Assembly: GCF_003206615.1 (NCBI RefSeq)
Contig: NZ_PZJW01000014.1
Location: 18,309 to 68,819, forward strand
Source of the DNA: Salinicola acroporae
Lineage (GTDB): Bacteria; Pseudomonadota; Gammaproteobacteria; Pseudomonadales; Halomonadaceae
Direction: 5' to 3'
DNA: 50,511 bases
The position numbers were made by a program, and so were the translations under genes. A model generated the notes under the pieces. The model worked only from the letters and a program-made list of their open reading frames with translations. It ran no database searches and was not told where the DNA came from. This document shows, in pieces, positions 7,687 through 18,212 of the stretch (positions are counted from its first letter, which is position 1; each line of letters opens with the position of its first letter).

Positions 7687-8664
7687 TCAAATGACGCCGC
7701 TTCGCAGCAGGTCGTGCATATGCAGGGCGCCGACGGGGGCACCGTTCTCGACCACCGCCAGGGCGGTAATCCGGTTGTCCTCCATGATCCTCACGGCCTC
7801 CGCCGCCAGCATGCCGGGCGAGGCCGTCTTGCCGCCACGGGTCATGACGTCGTCCACGCGCAGTAGCGCGAAATCGCCGCGCTGATCGAGGGTCCGGCGT
7901 AAGTCGCCATCGGTATAGACACCGACCAGCATGCCGCGTTCATCGACGACGCAGGTGAAGCCCATCCCCTTGAGGGTCATCTCCAGCAGCGCCTCCCGCA
8001 ATGGGCTGCCGGTCGGTACGCTGGGGAGGCGGTGGCCCTCGTGCATGAGATCCGCGACGCGCAGCAGCAGCCGTTTTCCGAGGGTGCCGCCAGGGTGCGA
8101 CAGCGCGAAGTCCTCGGCGCTGAATCCCCGCGCTTCCAGCAGCGCCAACGCCAAGGCATCTCCCATCGCCAGTGCGGCAGTGGTGGAGGAGGTCGGTGCC
8201 AGGTCGTGGGGGCAGGCCTCGCGAGAGACGCCGACATCGATATGGACATCGCTGTAGCGTGCCAGCGTGGAGCCGGGTCGACCAGTGAGGCTGACCAGCG
8301 GCGCGCCGAGACGCTTGAACAGCGGAAGCAGGTCGGTGATTTCCTGGGTCTCGCCCGAGTTGGAGAGCGCAATGACGACATCGTCGACGGTGATCATGCC
8401 GAGATCGCCGTGGCTGGCTTCGCCCGGGTGGACGTAGAACGAGGGCGAGCCGGTGCTGGCGAAGGTCGCTGCCAGCTTGCGAGCGATGTGCCCCGACTTG
8501 CCCATCCCGGTGACGATCAGCCGGCCTCGGCAGGCGAGAAGCAGCTTGCAGGCCTCATCAAAGCATTCGTCGAGCTTCGTCACGAGCTCCCCGATGGCTT
8601 GTTGTTCCAGGGTCAACGTGCGCCTGGCGCTGGCGCGGAAATCTAGCGCGGCGATGTCGCTCAT
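7687..8664 (-). CDS. kdsD: D-arabinose 5-phosphate isomerase KdsD
   Basis: A 325-residue protein with an N-terminal SIS (sugar isomerase) domain (about residues 30-185; G-M-G-K-S-G-H-I-A-R-K-L-A-A-T and S-H-G-D-L-G-M-I motifs) and two C-terminal CBS domains (about 205-325). It converts D-ribulose 5-phosphate to D-arabinose 5-phosphate, the first step to Kdo for LPS. The frame is open for 71 codons upstream, but the ATG at 8664 gives the family N-terminus. It is first in the kdsD-lptC-lptA-lptB run. kdsC, its usual partner, is missing from the locus. Confidence 0.95.
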   Translation of the reverse strand: MSDIAALDFRASARRTLTLEQQAIGELVTKLDECFDEACKLLLACRGRLIVTGMGKSGHIARKLAATFASTGSPSFYVHPGEASHGDLGMITVDDVVIALSNSGETQEITDLLPLFKRLGAPLVSLTGRPGSTLARYSDVHIDVGVSREACPHDLAPTSSTTAALAMGDALALALLEARGFSAEDFALSHPGGTLGKRLLLRVADLMHEGHRLPSVPTGSPLREALLEMTLKGMGFTCVVDERGMLVGVYTDGDLRRTLDQRGDFALLRVDDVMTRGGKTASPGMLAAEAVRIMEDNRITALAVVENGAPVGALHMHDLLRSGVI

Positions 8665-8915
8665 GGTCTCGGCAAAGGCTCCCCGGTGGTGGTGAATGAG
8701 ACGGAGAAGTCGTCCATGGCCTCGGAATCCGTCTGGCCGCTGGTGGGCGTCGTATGTCCAAACGCCTGCAGTGGCGGCAGTATACCTTTGATCGATCGGT
8801 GATTCGTCCCTCCTGCGCGAGTGATTTCCACCGCTCGAGAGTGATTGCTGGTCGCTGACGTCAAGGTTAGGATACAATGTTCGATAATTGATCTCATTAG
8901 CTTGGTGGATGCTGC
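8665..8915. promoter_or_regulatory. Divergent kdsD-mlaF intergenic region
   Basis: A 251-base gap between divergent operons that must hold promoters for both. A TACAAT at 8873-8878 and a GATAAT at 8883-8888 are candidate -10 boxes for mlaF, but neither has a convincing -35 at 16-18 bases. On the other strand, TATACT (8779-8784 reversed) is a candidate -10 for kdsD. I do not see a clear operator. Confidence 0.4.
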
Positions 8916-9731
8916 ATGGACGATCCGATTATGGTCGAGGTCAAGGATCTGCACTTCTCTCGCGGCAACACCGACATCTTCCGCGGTGTCGATCTGCAGA
9001 TTCCGCTCGGCAAGATTACCGCCATCATGGGGCCCAGCGGGACCGGCAAGACGACCCTGTTGAAACTGATCGGCGGCCAACTGGCACCGGATCGCGGCCA
9101 GATTCTCATCGGCGGCCAGGACGTACACAGGCTGTCCCGGCGCTCGCTCTTCAAGCTGCGTCGTCGAATGGGCATGCTGTTTCAGAGCGGCGCGCTTTTC
9201 TCGGACCTCGACGTTTTCGAGAATGTCGCCTTTCCGCTGCGCATCCATACCGAACTCCCGAATGCGATGATCCGCGACATCGTGCTGATGAAGCTACAGG
9301 CGGTGGGTTTGCGTGGAGCCAGACATCTGATGCCCTCGGAATTGTCCGGCGGGATGGCGAGACGTGTGGCACTGGCGCGGGCGGTGGCGCTGGATCCGGA
9401 CCTGGTGCTCTACGACGAACCGTTCGTGGGGCAGGACCCGATCTCGATGGGTGTGCTGGTGCAGTTGATCAAGAAGGTCAACCTGGCGCTGGGGCTGACG
9501 GCTATCGTGGTCTCTCACGATATCAAGGAGACGCTGTCGATCGCGGATTACGTCTATATCATCGCAGATGGGCGAGTCATGGCGCATGGCACGCCGCAGA
9601 CGCTGGACGTCAACGACGACGCTCACGTGAAGCAGTTCGTGCATGGCGAGCCCGATGGTCCGGTGCCGTTCCACTATCCGGCGCCGGACTTCTTCGATGA
9701 CATCCTGGCGCCGGCGGGACAGTTCTCATGA
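8916..9731 (+). CDS. mlaF: Phospholipid transport ABC ATPase MlaF
   Basis: A 271-residue ABC ATPase. Walker A is G-P-S-G-T-G-K-T-T (about residues 40-48), signature L-S-G-G-M-A-R-R, Walker B L-V-L-Y-D-E-P-F, and the H-loop V-V-S-H-D. The F-V-G-Q-D-P-I-S segment is typical of MlaF. With MlaE, MlaD and MlaB it forms the inner-membrane complex that moves phospholipid between membranes to keep outer-membrane lipid asymmetry. Its last codons overlap the mlaE start (ATGA). First gene of the mlaFEDCB operon. Confidence 0.96.
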   Translation: MDDPIMVEVKDLHFSRGNTDIFRGVDLQIPLGKITAIMGPSGTGKTTLLKLIGGQLAPDRGQILIGGQDVHRLSRRSLFKLRRRMGMLFQSGALFSDLDVFENVAFPLRIHTELPNAMIRDIVLMKLQAVGLRGARHLMPSELSGGMARRVALARAVALDPDLVLYDEPFVGQDPISMGVLVQLIKKVNLALGLTAIVVSHDIKETLSIADYVYIIADGRVMAHGTPQTLDVNDDAHVKQFVHGEPDGPVPFHYPAPDFFDDILAPAGQFS

Positions 9732-10510
9732 CGCGATATCTCACGGCGCTGGGCCGCGCCACGCTCGATACCTTGAGCTCAATAGGAAGGGCGGGCCTGT
9801 TCCTGGTCCAGTCGATCATTTGCCTGCCGTCTCGCGAGGGATTCCACCTCTGGCTTCGTCAGATGCACTTCGTCGGCGTGATGTCGGTGGCGATCGTCCT
9901 GGTGTCAGGGCTGTTCATCGGCATGGTGCTGGCGCTGCAGGGGTTCACCATCCTGGTCGGGTTCGGCGCCGACGAGGCGCTGGGCCAGATGGTGGCACTC
10001 TCCCTCGTCCGCGAGCTGGCGCCGGTCGTGGCGGCATTGCTGTTTGCCGGGCGTGCCGGCTCGGCGCTGACCGCCGAGATCGGCCTGATGAAAGCGACCG
10101 AGCAGCTCACCAGTATGGAGATGATCGGTGTCGATCCGCTACGCCGGATCGTCGCGCCCCGGCTCTGGGCCGGCTTCGTCTCGCTGCCGATACTGACGGT
10201 GATCTTCGGCGTGGTCGGTATCTGGGGTGGCTACCTGGTCGGTGTCGAATGGCTCGGCGTCTACGCCGGCTCCTACTGGAGCAACATGCAGGACAGCGTC
10301 AATTTCGTCGACGATGTGCTCAACGGCATGGTCAAGAGTCTGGTGTTCGGGCTGGTCGTGACCTGGATTGCGGTATTCCAGGGTTATGATCTGATCCCCA
10401 CCTCGGAAGGTATTTCGCGCGCGACCACCCGGACGGTGGTCTACGCCTCGTTGGCGGTATTGGGCCTTGATTTCGTGCTCACCGCGCTGATGTTTGGAGA
10501 TCTCGGATGA
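9728..10510 (+). CDS. mlaE: Phospholipid transport permease MlaE
   Basis: A 260-residue integral membrane protein of the MlaE/YrbE family. It has about five or six membrane segments, the coupling region [19 protein letters not shown], and the conserved [12 protein letters not shown]. It forms the dimeric membrane core of the Mla complex. Overlaps both neighbours by 4 bases, consistent with stoichiometric synthesis of the complex. Confidence 0.96.
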   Translation: MTRYLTALGRATLDTLSSIGRAGLFLVQSIICLPSREGFHLWLRQMHFVGVMSVAIVLVSGLFIGMVLALQGFTILVGFGADEALGQMVALSLVRELAPVVAALLFAGRAGSALTAEIGLMKATEQLTSMEMIGVDPLRRIVAPRLWAGFVSLPILTVIFGVVGIWGGYLVGVEWLGVYAGSYWSNMQDSVNFVDDVLNGMVKSLVFGLVVTWIAVFQGYDLIPTSEGISRATTRTVVYASLAVLGLDFVLTALMFGDLG

Positions 10511-10968
10511 AGCGCAACAGCTGGTTGGAACTGGGCGTCGGCATTTTCATGCTGGCAGGCATTCTCGGTCTGGTGTTCCTCGGGCTTCGGGTGAGCGGGC
10601 TGGGGGTGGGCGTTCCCAGTAACACTTTCACGTTGACTGCGAATTTTGCCAACATCGGCGGGCTACGTCCCCAGGCCAAGGTCACCATGTCCGGGGTGCG
10701 CGTGGGGCAGGTGACCGACATCCAGCTCGATCCCAAGTGGTTCGATGCCAAGGTCACCATGGAGCTGGACTCGAAGTACGATGGCAAGCTCTCCGATGAC
10801 ACCACGGCGGCGATCCTGACGTCCGGCCTGCTGGGCGAGCAGTATATCGGTCTGACCGTGGGGGGCGCGCCCGACATGCTCCATGACGGTGACGTGATTC
10901 ACGATACCCAGCAGGCACTGGTGCTGGAGGATCTCATTCAGCAGTTCGTGTCGAACATGGCCAAGTAA
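10507..10968 (+). CDS. mlaD: Phospholipid transport MCE protein MlaD
   Basis: A 153-residue MCE-domain protein. An N-terminal membrane anchor ([20 protein letters not shown]) leads into one MCE domain ([21 protein letters not shown], about residues 38-118) and a short C-terminal helix. Six copies form the periplasmic ring of the Mla complex through which lipid passes. Length matches single-MCE MlaD proteins, a little shorter than E. coli (183). Confidence 0.95.
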   Translation: MKRNSWLELGVGIFMLAGILGLVFLGLRVSGLGVGVPSNTFTLTANFANIGGLRPQAKVTMSGVRVGQVTDIQLDPKWFDAKVTMELDSKYDGKLSDDTTAAILTSGLLGEQYIGLTVGGAPDMLHDGDVIHDTQQALVLEDLIQQFVSNMAK

Positions 10969-11003
10969 GCCGGAAGAACGTAATCGCAGACAAGGAGTCG
11001 ATG

Positions 11004-11702
11004 ATGAACATGACCTTCGCAAGCAATACCTCGAGGGCTCCGGGGCGAGATACCGGGATGCGCGGTATCTGGATGATGGCGCTGACGATCGTCGCGGTGT
11101 GCCTGGCGAGCATTGCTACCCCGGCCCAGGCCCAGCAGTCGCCGACCCAGGTGATCCAGCAGAGTGTCGACTCCCTGATGTCCGAGCTCGAGGGCAAAAA
11201 GGACTACTACGCCCAGCATGAGGGTGAGCTGGCCAAGCTCGTCGACACCAACATGGCGGAAGTGGCCGATTTCCGTTACATCGGCGCCAGTGTGATGGGG
11301 CGTTATTTCCGCGCCGCAACGCCGGAGCAGCGTTCACGGTTCGTCACGGTGTTCCGCAAGACCCTGATCGACACCTACGCCAAGGGGCTGGTCACCTTCG
11401 ATTATCAGACACTGCGCGTGAAGGATAGCGAAAACGCGGGCCGTTACGACGATCAGGCCTCGGTGCCCATGGAGGTGGTTTCCACCAGTGGCCAGACCTA
11501 TCCGGTCGACTTCACGCTGCGTCAGAGCGACGGCCAGTGGAAGGTGATCAACGTCATCGTCAATGGCATCAATCTGGGGCTGACCTTCCGCAACCAGTTC
11601 GATCAGGCGATGCGCGACAATAATCGAGACATCGATACCGTGATCGACAACTGGGCGCCGGCCGTCGGGACCGATGAGCTGGAGCAGGGCGGCGACGCGT
11701 GA
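11004..11702 (+). CDS. mlaC: Phospholipid-binding periplasmic protein MlaC
   Basis: About 232 residues: a signal peptide (hydrophobic M-M-A-L-T-I-V-A-V-C-L-A-S-I-A ending at P-A-Q-A-Q) then an MlaC/Ttg2D domain (F-R-Y-I-G-A-S-V-M-G-R-Y-F-R, then I-V-N-G-I-N-L-G-L-T-F-R-N-Q-F). It ferries phospholipid across the periplasm between MlaA-porin and MlaFEDB. There are two adjacent ATGs; the second (11004) is 6 bases from AAGGAG and is preferred to 11001. The n-region is long, about 30 residues before the hydrophobic core. The stop codon overlaps the mlaB start. Confidence 0.94.
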   Translation: MNMTFASNTSRAPGRDTGMRGIWMMALTIVAVCLASIATPAQAQQSPTQVIQQSVDSLMSELEGKKDYYAQHEGELAKLVDTNMAEVADFRYIGASVMGRYFRAATPEQRSRFVTVFRKTLIDTYAKGLVTFDYQTLRVKDSENAGRYDDQASVPMEVVSTSGQTYPVDFTLRQSDGQWKVINVIVNGINLGLTFRNQFDQAMRDNNRDIDTVIDNWAPAVGTDELEQGGDA

Positions 11703-12061
11703 GCGTCCTGCTGGAGCGCGCGGACGCCACGCTCGAGGTCGTCGACGGTAATGCGCTGACGATCCGCGGCGAAGCGGATTTCGACAGTGCCGGCCCGCTT
11801 GCACAGGCGGGTCGGCACTGGCTGGCGGAACTGCCGGCCCAAGCCGAGGTCTCCTTCGACCTGACGGGCGTGCAGGTGGCCAGCAGCGCCGTTCTCAGCG
11901 TGCTGTTGGTCTGGATGCGAAGCGTCAACCGGCACTCATTGAACCTCAGCCGCGTGGCGCTCTCCCTGCCGCTGCAGCGGCTGGTGGACATCACCGAACT
12001 GGGGCCGCTGCTGGCGACCACTGAAACGGCCTGTGTCGAGCCGGCCCCGGCGCGGCACTGA
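11699..12061 (+). CDS. mlaB: STAS-domain protein MlaB
   Basis: A 120-residue STAS-fold protein starting at a GTG that overlaps the mlaC TGA (GTGA). The central S-F-D-L-T-G-V-Q-V-A-S-S-A-V-L-S-V-L-L-V-W matches the STAS helix segment; MlaB binds MlaF and is needed for activity of the ABC complex. Sequence identity in this family is low, so the name rests on the fold motif plus its place as fifth gene of the mla operon. Confidence 0.87.
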   Translation: MSVLLERADATLEVVDGNALTIRGEADFDSAGPLAQAGRHWLAELPAQAEVSFDLTGVQVASSAVLSVLLVWMRSVNRHSLNLSRVALSLPLQRLVDITELGPLLATTETACVEPAPARH

Positions 12062-12110
12062 ACCCTCGAGGCGTCTCGCCGGCCGCGATCGACTTGCGAC
12101 GTTTTTGCCC

Positions 12111-12179
12111 ATCGCCAAGATCGCCAAGACGGGGCGCTTTCCGCTACCATGTGGCGCTTTCCCTGCGCATCCTGCGCAG
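12111..12179 (+). repeat. Cluster of short direct and inverted repeats before ibaG
   Basis: Within the 141-base mlaB-ibaG gap are three elements. ATCGCCAAG occurs twice in tandem (12111-12128). GGCGCTTTCC occurs twice with start points exactly 20 bases apart (12133-12142 and 12153-12162). Directly after comes a perfect 7-bp hairpin CTGCGCA-TCC-TGCGCAG (12163-12179). The 20-base phase puts both copies on one face of the helix, as expected of an operator, but no protein can be assigned. It may regulate ibaG-murA. Confidence 0.7.
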
Positions 12180-12202
12180 TAGTCACAAGGGAGCCCGATG
12201 TC

Positions 12203-12457
12203 ATGCAACCCAGCGATGTCAAAAGCCGCCTCGAGAATCAGATCGGCGGCTGCGAATTCCATATTCAGGGCGAAGGCTGCAACTTCCAGGTGATCGCCGT
12301 GGGTGACGTCTTCGATGGCATGAGCCCGGTCAAGCGTCAGCAACTGATCTACGGCGCGCTGTCGGACGAGATCGCCTCCGGCGCGCTCCACGCCATCACC
12401 ATCAAGACGTTCACTCCCGCCCAATGGGAGTCGGCCCCGGAAAACCTCGGTGCCTGA
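12203..12457 (+). CDS. ibaG: BolA-family protein IbaG
   Basis: An 84-residue BolA/IbaG-like protein (V-K-S-R-L-E-N-Q-I-G-G at the start, then V-D/I-A-V-G-D-V-F-D-G-M-S-P-V-K-R-Q-Q-L-I-Y). BolA proteins pair with monothiol glutaredoxins to handle Fe-S clusters; IbaG is the member encoded between mla and murA in gammaproteobacteria, linked to acid tolerance and envelope integrity. AAGGGAG lies 9 bases before the chosen ATG. Eighteen open codons upstream have no family match. Confidence 0.92.
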   Translation: MQPSDVKSRLENQIGGCEFHIQGEGCNFQVIAVGDVFDGMSPVKRQQLIYGALSDEIASGALHAITIKTFTPAQWESAPENLGA

Positions 12458-12503
12458 GCGCCTGTCCGGCCTACCCGGCTGGTCATCTCTCTCGATTCTA
12501 TAG

Positions 12504-13775
<1,272 letters not shown>

Positions 13776-13793
13776 GCGACGGTTAGAGAGAAC

Positions 13794-14438
13794 ATGAGCA
13801 ATCAACTGATCCTGGCGCTATCCAAGGGCCGTATCCTCGAAGAGACCTTGCCACTGCTGGCGGACGCGGGCATCACGCCGGCGGACGATTTTGGCAAAAG
13901 TCGCAAGCTGCTGTTCGATACCAATCTGCCCGACGTCAAGCTGGTGGTCATCCGGGCGGTGGACGTGCCGACCTATGTTCAACTGGGGGCAGCCGATCTC
14001 GGTGTCGCTGGCAAGGACGTACTGCTCGAGCACGGCGCCGAGGGGCTTTACGAGCCACTCGACCTGGGGATTTCGCGCTGCCGGCTGATGACGGCGGGTA
14101 TCGTGGGCGCCCAGCCCGCGCGAGCCAGGCGCCGTGTGGCGACCAAGTTCGTCAACGTGGCGCGCCGTTACTACGCGGAGCAGGGCATCCAGGCCGAGGT
14201 GATCAAGCTGTACGGCGCGATGGAGCTGGCGCCGCTGATGAACCTGGCCGACGAGATCGTCGATATCGTCGACACTGGCAACACCCTGCGCGCCAACGGC
14301 ATGGAGCCTCGCGAGCTGATCGAGAACATCAGCACCAGGTTGGTGGTCAACAAGGCGTCGATGACGATGAAGCACGAGCGACTCAAGCCGCTGATCGAGC
14401 GTCTGCGTCACGCGGTGAGCGTGCGGACCGCCGCTTGA
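13794..14438 (+). CDS. hisG: ATP phosphoribosyltransferase, short form (HisG-S)
   Basis: A 214-residue HisG, first enzyme of histidine synthesis (ATP + PRPP to phosphoribosyl-ATP). It starts [10 protein letters not shown] and has the PRPP-binding region [16 protein letters not shown]. At 214 residues it lacks the C-terminal ACT-like regulatory domain of the roughly 300-residue long form. Short HisG normally needs HisZ for activity and feedback control; no hisZ is in this window. It follows murA by 18 bases, as in pseudomonads. Just after the stop codon is a 12-base palindrome (14437-14448). Confidence 0.95.
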   Translation: MSNQLILALSKGRILEETLPLLADAGITPADDFGKSRKLLFDTNLPDVKLVVIRAVDVPTYVQLGAADLGVAGKDVLLEHGAEGLYEPLDLGISRCRLMTAGIVGAQPARARRRVATKFVNVARRYYAEQGIQAEVIKLYGAMELAPLMNLADEIVDIVDTGNTLRANGMEPRELIENISTRLVVNKASMTMKHERLKPLIERLRHAVSVRTAA

Positions 14439-14519
14439 GCCGCGGCTCCGTGAGTGGGCCAGGGGCCGCATGAACACTGTCGGCGGCGTCACGGTCGCGA
14501 TCGCACGTAGAGAGAACCA

Positions 14520-15833
14520 ATGATGAGCCAAACGACTACCATTGCCCGCCTCGCCACGCGGGACGCTGACTTCAACGCACGCCTCGACGCTCTGCTGGCC
14601 TGGGAAGGGGTTTCCGACCAGGAGATATCGGCCCGCGTCGCGGAGATCATCGATGCCGTTCGTCGACGCGGCGATGCGGCGTTGATCGAATATACCAATC
14701 GCTTCGACCGGCTCGCCGCCACGGCCATGTCCGAACTGACGATCGGGGCCGAGCGTCTGGAGGCAGCGTTCGCATCGATCCCTGCGGCCCAGCGCGAGGC
14801 ACTGCAACATGCGGCGGAGCGCATTCGGATCTATCACGCGCGCCAGAAGCCGGAATCCTGGCAGTACCATGAGCCGGACGGCACCATGCTGGGCCAGAAA
14901 GTGTCGGCGCTCGATCGCGTCGGCATCTATGTGCCGGGCGGCAAGGCGGCCTATCCCTCCTCGGTGCTGATGAACGCGCTGCCGGCCCATGTGGCCGGTG
15001 TGCGCGAGATCGTGATGGTCGTGCCGACGCCGGACGGCGTGGTCAATGAACTGGTGCTGGCCGCTGCCCATCTCGCCGGCGTCGACCGCGTCTTCACGCT
15101 GGGCGGCGCCCAGGCCGTTGCCGCCTTGGCTTACGGTACCGAGAGCGTACCCAGGGTCGACAAGATCGTCGGCCCCGGCAACATCTACGTGGCGACCGCC
15201 AAGCGGGCCGTCTTCGGTCAGGTCGGCATCGACATGATCGCAGGACCCTCCGAGATACTGGTGGTCTCCGACGCCGGTACCGATCCGGATTGGCTAGCGA
15301 TGGACCTGTTTTCCCAGGCCGAGCACGACGAAGATGCCCAGGCCATTCTGGTGGCCTGGGATGCCGGGCATCTCGAGGCTGTCCTGGCTTCCATCGAGCG
15401 GCTGCTGCCGACCATGGAGCGGGAAGCGATCATTCGCGAGTCGCTGGCAAGGCGGGGGGCGCTGATCCTCTGTGAAGGGCCGGAACAGGCGGTCGAGCTG
15501 ATCAACCGCATCGCGCCCGAACACCTCGAGCTTTCCGTGGAGTCACCCCAGGCAATGGTGGAGGGCGTGCGTCACGCTGGTGCCATCTTCATGGGGCGCC
15601 ACACGGCGGAGGTGCTCGGTGACTACTGCGCCGGCCCCAACCATGTGCTGCCGACCTCCGGCACGGCGCGTTTCTCATCCCCGCTGGGTGTCTACGACTT
15701 CCAGAAGCGCTCGTCGCTGATCCAGTGTTCTCCGGCGGGGGCCGACACGCTGGGGCGGACCGCCTCGGTGCTGGCGCGGGGCGAGTCCTTGACGGCTCAC
15801 GCCCGCTCGGCGGAGAACCGCCTCAAGCGCTGA
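14520..15833 (+). CDS. hisD: Histidinol dehydrogenase
   Basis: A 437-residue HisD, which oxidises histidinol to histidine in two NAD-dependent steps with a bound Zn2+. The signatures [17 protein letters not shown] and [11 protein letters not shown] are present, as is the C-terminal [13 protein letters not shown]. Two adjacent ATGs (14520, 14523) are possible starts. In pseudomonads hisC follows; here a strong hairpin terminator follows at once and hisC is absent from the locus. Confidence 0.96.
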   Translation: MMSQTTTIARLATRDADFNARLDALLAWEGVSDQEISARVAEIIDAVRRRGDAALIEYTNRFDRLAATAMSELTIGAERLEAAFASIPAAQREALQHAAERIRIYHARQKPESWQYHEPDGTMLGQKVSALDRVGIYVPGGKAAYPSSVLMNALPAHVAGVREIVMVVPTPDGVVNELVLAAAHLAGVDRVFTLGGAQAVAALAYGTESVPRVDKIVGPGNIYVATAKRAVFGQVGIDMIAGPSEILVVSDAGTDPDWLAMDLFSQAEHDEDAQAILVAWDAGHLEAVLASIERLLPTMEREAIIRESLARRGALILCEGPEQAVELINRIAPEHLELSVESPQAMVEGVRHAGAIFMGRHTAEVLGDYCAGPNHVLPTSGTARFSSPLGVYDFQKRSSLIQCSPAGADTLGRTASVLARGESLTAHARSAENRLKR

Positions 15834-15869
15834 AGATCTGGCCCAGGATCAGGTGTGTGGAGAGACCAA

Positions 15870-15894
15870 GATCGCCGCCCTTCGGGCGGCGATC
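15870..15894. terminator. Bidirectional terminator between hisD and degS
   Basis: A perfect 11-bp stem (GATCGCCGCCC / GGGCGGCGATC) with a 3-base TTC loop in the 76-base gap between the convergent hisD and degS genes. Very stable and symmetrical. The flanking T run is short (CTCGTT), so release is probably driven by stem strength. Confidence 0.85.
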
Positions 15895-15909
15895 CTCGTT
15901 GGATGGCAG

Positions 15910-17193
15910 CTAGCGGGCGCCGGAACCGCCATCGGTACCGGGCGTCTCGGGTGCCTCAGAGCCCCGGGTGGCCTGGGCCCTTCTGGTTGCGTCGTCGTTG
16001 CCCTGGGTCGGCGGCGGACGCTCGCCGACCTTCAACGTCACCTGGCGTTTCTCGCCTCCTCGCACGATGGTCAATGGCAGCTCCGTGCCGGGGGGGATCT
16101 CGGCGATATCCACCTGGGTCTCCCGCGGATCGAGAATCGGCTTGCCGTCGATGGCGAGCAGGATGTCTCCGGGGCGCAGCCCGGCCTCGTCGCCGGGCCC
16201 GCCGGAGACGACGTTGGCCACGATGACGCCGCTCAGGGTCTTGAGGCCGAACGACGACGCCAGGTCCGGCGTCATCTGCTGAGCGTCGATCCCCAGCCAG
16301 CCCCGGATGACGCGGCCCTGGGTCACGATATCGTTCAGAATGCTGCGTGCCAGATTGGCAGGTATCGCGAAACCGATGCCCTGGGAGCCGCCGGAGCGGG
16401 AGAATATCGCCGTATTGATGCCGATCAGCGAGCCGTTGGTGTCCACCAGCGCGCCCCCGGAGTTGCCTGGGTTGATCGCGGCATCGGTCTGAATGAAGTC
16501 CTCGTAGCGGCTGAGGCCGAGATGATCGCGCCCGGTCGCGCTGATGATCCCCATGGTCACCGTCTGGCCGACCCCGAAGGGATTGCCGATGGCCAGGGTG
16601 ACATCGCCAATGGCGATCTTTTCCGAATCGCTCAGCTTGATGACCGGCAGGTCGTCGAGGTCGATCTTGAGGACCGCCAGATCGCTGTCGGGATCGGTGC
16701 CGATCACCTGGGCGATGGCCTCACGGCCGTCGCGGAGGGCCACCTGGATCTCGTCCGCATCGTTGATGACGTGATTGTTGGTCAGGATATAACCCTCTTC
16801 GCTGACCACGACCCCCGAACCCAGGCTCGATAGCATGCGCTGGCGTTGCGGCACGTTCTTGCCATAGAACTGGCGGAAGAACGGGTCCGACATCAGCGGA
16901 TGCTGGCCGGTGTCGACGACGCGCGACGAGTAGACGTTGACGACGGCCGGAGCGGCGCGATTGACGGCTTGGGAGTAGCTGACGGGCCCGGCCTGGCGAT
17001 TGAGCGATGGCGCATCGATGACACCGGGCGGGGCGCGTTCCGAGGTGGCGGATTTGACGCTTGTCGTACCGGCTGGCGTATTGCTGGCGGTGCGGTCTCG
17101 ACCCAGCAGCGACGGGAAGGCGTAGAGCAGGACGACGGCGATCAGAATGCCGCATAGGGCGGGCCACAGATAGGCGGCTAGGTGGCGGCGCAT
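15910..17193 (-). CDS. degS: Periplasmic serine protease DegS/AlgW
   Basis: A 427-residue HtrA-family protease. An N-terminal membrane anchor (about residues 7-30, uncleaved type) is followed by a long linker, a trypsin-like domain with His141 (I-L-T-N-N-H), Asp171 (D-S-D-L-A-V) and Ser245 (N-P-G-N-S-G-G-A), and a single PDZ domain (about 285-375) before a polar tail. One PDZ and a retained anchor point to the regulatory protease that cuts the anti-sigma factor (RseA/MucA) when misfolded porins appear, rather than DegP (two PDZ). AAGGA precedes the chosen ATG; 62 open codons upstream lack family resemblance. The location downstream of hisD matches algW of pseudomonads. Confidence 0.92.
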   Translation of the reverse strand: MRRHLAAYLWPALCGILIAVVLLYAFPSLLGRDRTASNTPAGTTSVKSATSERAPPGVIDAPSLNRQAGPVSYSQAVNRAAPAVVNVYSSRVVDTGQHPLMSDPFFRQFYGKNVPQRQRMLSSLGSGVVVSEEGYILTNNHVINDADEIQVALRDGREAIAQVIGTDPDSDLAVLKIDLDDLPVIKLSDSEKIAIGDVTLAIGNPFGVGQTVTMGIISATGRDHLGLSRYEDFIQTDAAINPGNSGGALVDTNGSLIGINTAIFSRSGGSQGIGFAIPANLARSILNDIVTQGRVIRGWLGIDAQQMTPDLASSFGLKTLSGVIVANVVSGGPGDEAGLRPGDILLAIDGKPILDPRETQVDIAEIPPGTELPLTIVRGGEKRQVTLKVGERPPPTQGNDDATRRAQATRGSEAPETPGTDGGSGAR

Positions 17194-17400
17194 GTGCTGG
17201 GTCCTTAGACTGAAAATCAGAGCGACTTCGCCACATCGGGCAGCGCTGCAGTGATCGAGGCGGCCGCGGCTACGCCGAGGGAGCCGAAGCAGGATCGATG
17301 GAAGTACGATGCGCTCGATGACGCGGTGCGCGGTGTTTGGCACGATGGCGGTACGGACCGAAAGTGTAACATTCACCAAGGCTTTGCGCTGGGAGACAGT

Positions 17401-18159
17401 ATGATTTCGCGGCAGATTCTCCTGGAGGCGATCGATACGGAGCTGAGTATCGACGCGTTCAAGGATTACACCGTCAATGGATTGCAGGTCGAGGGGCGGG
17501 ACCGGATCGAGCGTGTCCTTACCGGTGTGACGGCGTGCCAGGCGTTACTCGACGAGGCGGTGGCCTGGAACGCCGATGCCGTGCTGGTCCATCACGGCTA
17601 TTTCTGGAAAAACGAGCCGGTCAGCATAACCGGCATGAAACATCGGCGGCTGGCTACCTTGTTGAAGAACGACATCAACCTGCTGGCTTACCACCTGCCG
17701 CTGGACGCCCATGTCTCGATGGGCAACAACGCCTGCCTGGGGCGGCGTCTGGGGTTCGAGGTGGAACGCTGTCTCGATGGTGAGCTGGGGCGGGGGTTGC
17801 TGTGGATGGGCGTGCCGCAAGTCGAGCTGGACAGTCGGGCCCTGGCGGGGCTCGTCGAGCGGACTCTGGATCGGACGCCGACCCTGATAGAGGGGCACTC
17901 CGGCATCATACGACGGGTCGCCTGGTGCACGGGAGGCGCTCAGGACATGTTGCCCATGGCCGCCGAGGCGGGCGCCGATGCCTTCATCTCCGGTGAAATC
18001 TCCGAGCGCACCACGCACATGGCGAGAGAGATGGGGGTGACCTATCTGGCGGCAGGCCACCATGCCACCGAGCGCGAGGGTGTTCAGGCGCTCGGTAACT
18101 GGTTGGCGGGACGTTTCGGTATCGAACACCGGTTCATGGACATCGACAATCCGGCTTGA
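17401..18159 (+). CDS. Nif3-like dinuclear metal-centre protein (YbgI family)
   Basis: A 252-residue Nif3/YbgI family protein. Conserved features are the N-terminal Y-T-V-N-G-L-Q-V-E-G, the metal-binding H-H-G-Y-F-W motif (about residue 65), Y-H-L-P-L-D-A-H about 40 residues later, and the C-terminal A-A-G-H-H-A-T-E-R-E-G with histidine and glutamate ligands. The family forms hexameric rings with a dinuclear metal site; a GTP cyclohydrolase-like role has been proposed but function is not settled. GGGAG lies just before the ATG. Divergent from degS across a 207-base gap in which I see no convincing promoter. Confidence 0.92.
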   Translation: MISRQILLEAIDTELSIDAFKDYTVNGLQVEGRDRIERVLTGVTACQALLDEAVAWNADAVLVHHGYFWKNEPVSITGMKHRRLATLLKNDINLLAYHLPLDAHVSMGNNACLGRRLGFEVERCLDGELGRGLLWMGVPQVELDSRALAGLVERTLDRTPTLIEGHSGIIRRVAWCTGGAQDMLPMAAEAGADAFISGEISERTTHMAREMGVTYLAAGHHATEREGVQALGNWLAGRFGIEHRFMDIDNPA

Positions 18160-18173
18160 GGCGGGGCTTGCAG

Positions 18174-18200
18174 CCGCCGGAACCCCGTGGGATCCGGCGG
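18174..18200. terminator. Hairpin between convergent Nif3-family gene and zapG
   Basis: A long near-palindrome: an 8-bp stem CCGCCGGA / TCCGGCGG, one A-A mismatch, a further CCC/GGG stem and a 3-base loop. It lies in the 53-base gap between two converging genes and probably acts on both strands, though T-rich tails are lacking. Confidence 0.6.
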
Positions 18201-18212
18201 ATCTTCGGTCAT

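Noticed and set aside
7589-7690. Longer LptC beginning at 7690 or 7648
   Set aside because: The extra residues are Pro/His-rich and precede the membrane anchor; a GTG with GAGGAG at 7588 gives a normal LptC.
5647-8664. Possible horizontal transfer in the LPS export block
   Set aside because: Composition and codon use look like the rest of the window and the order is the conserved one apart from kdsC.
17194-17400. TTGGCA (17337) with TAACAT (17367) as a promoter for the Nif3-family gene
   Set aside because: The spacer is 24 bases, too long for sigma-70.
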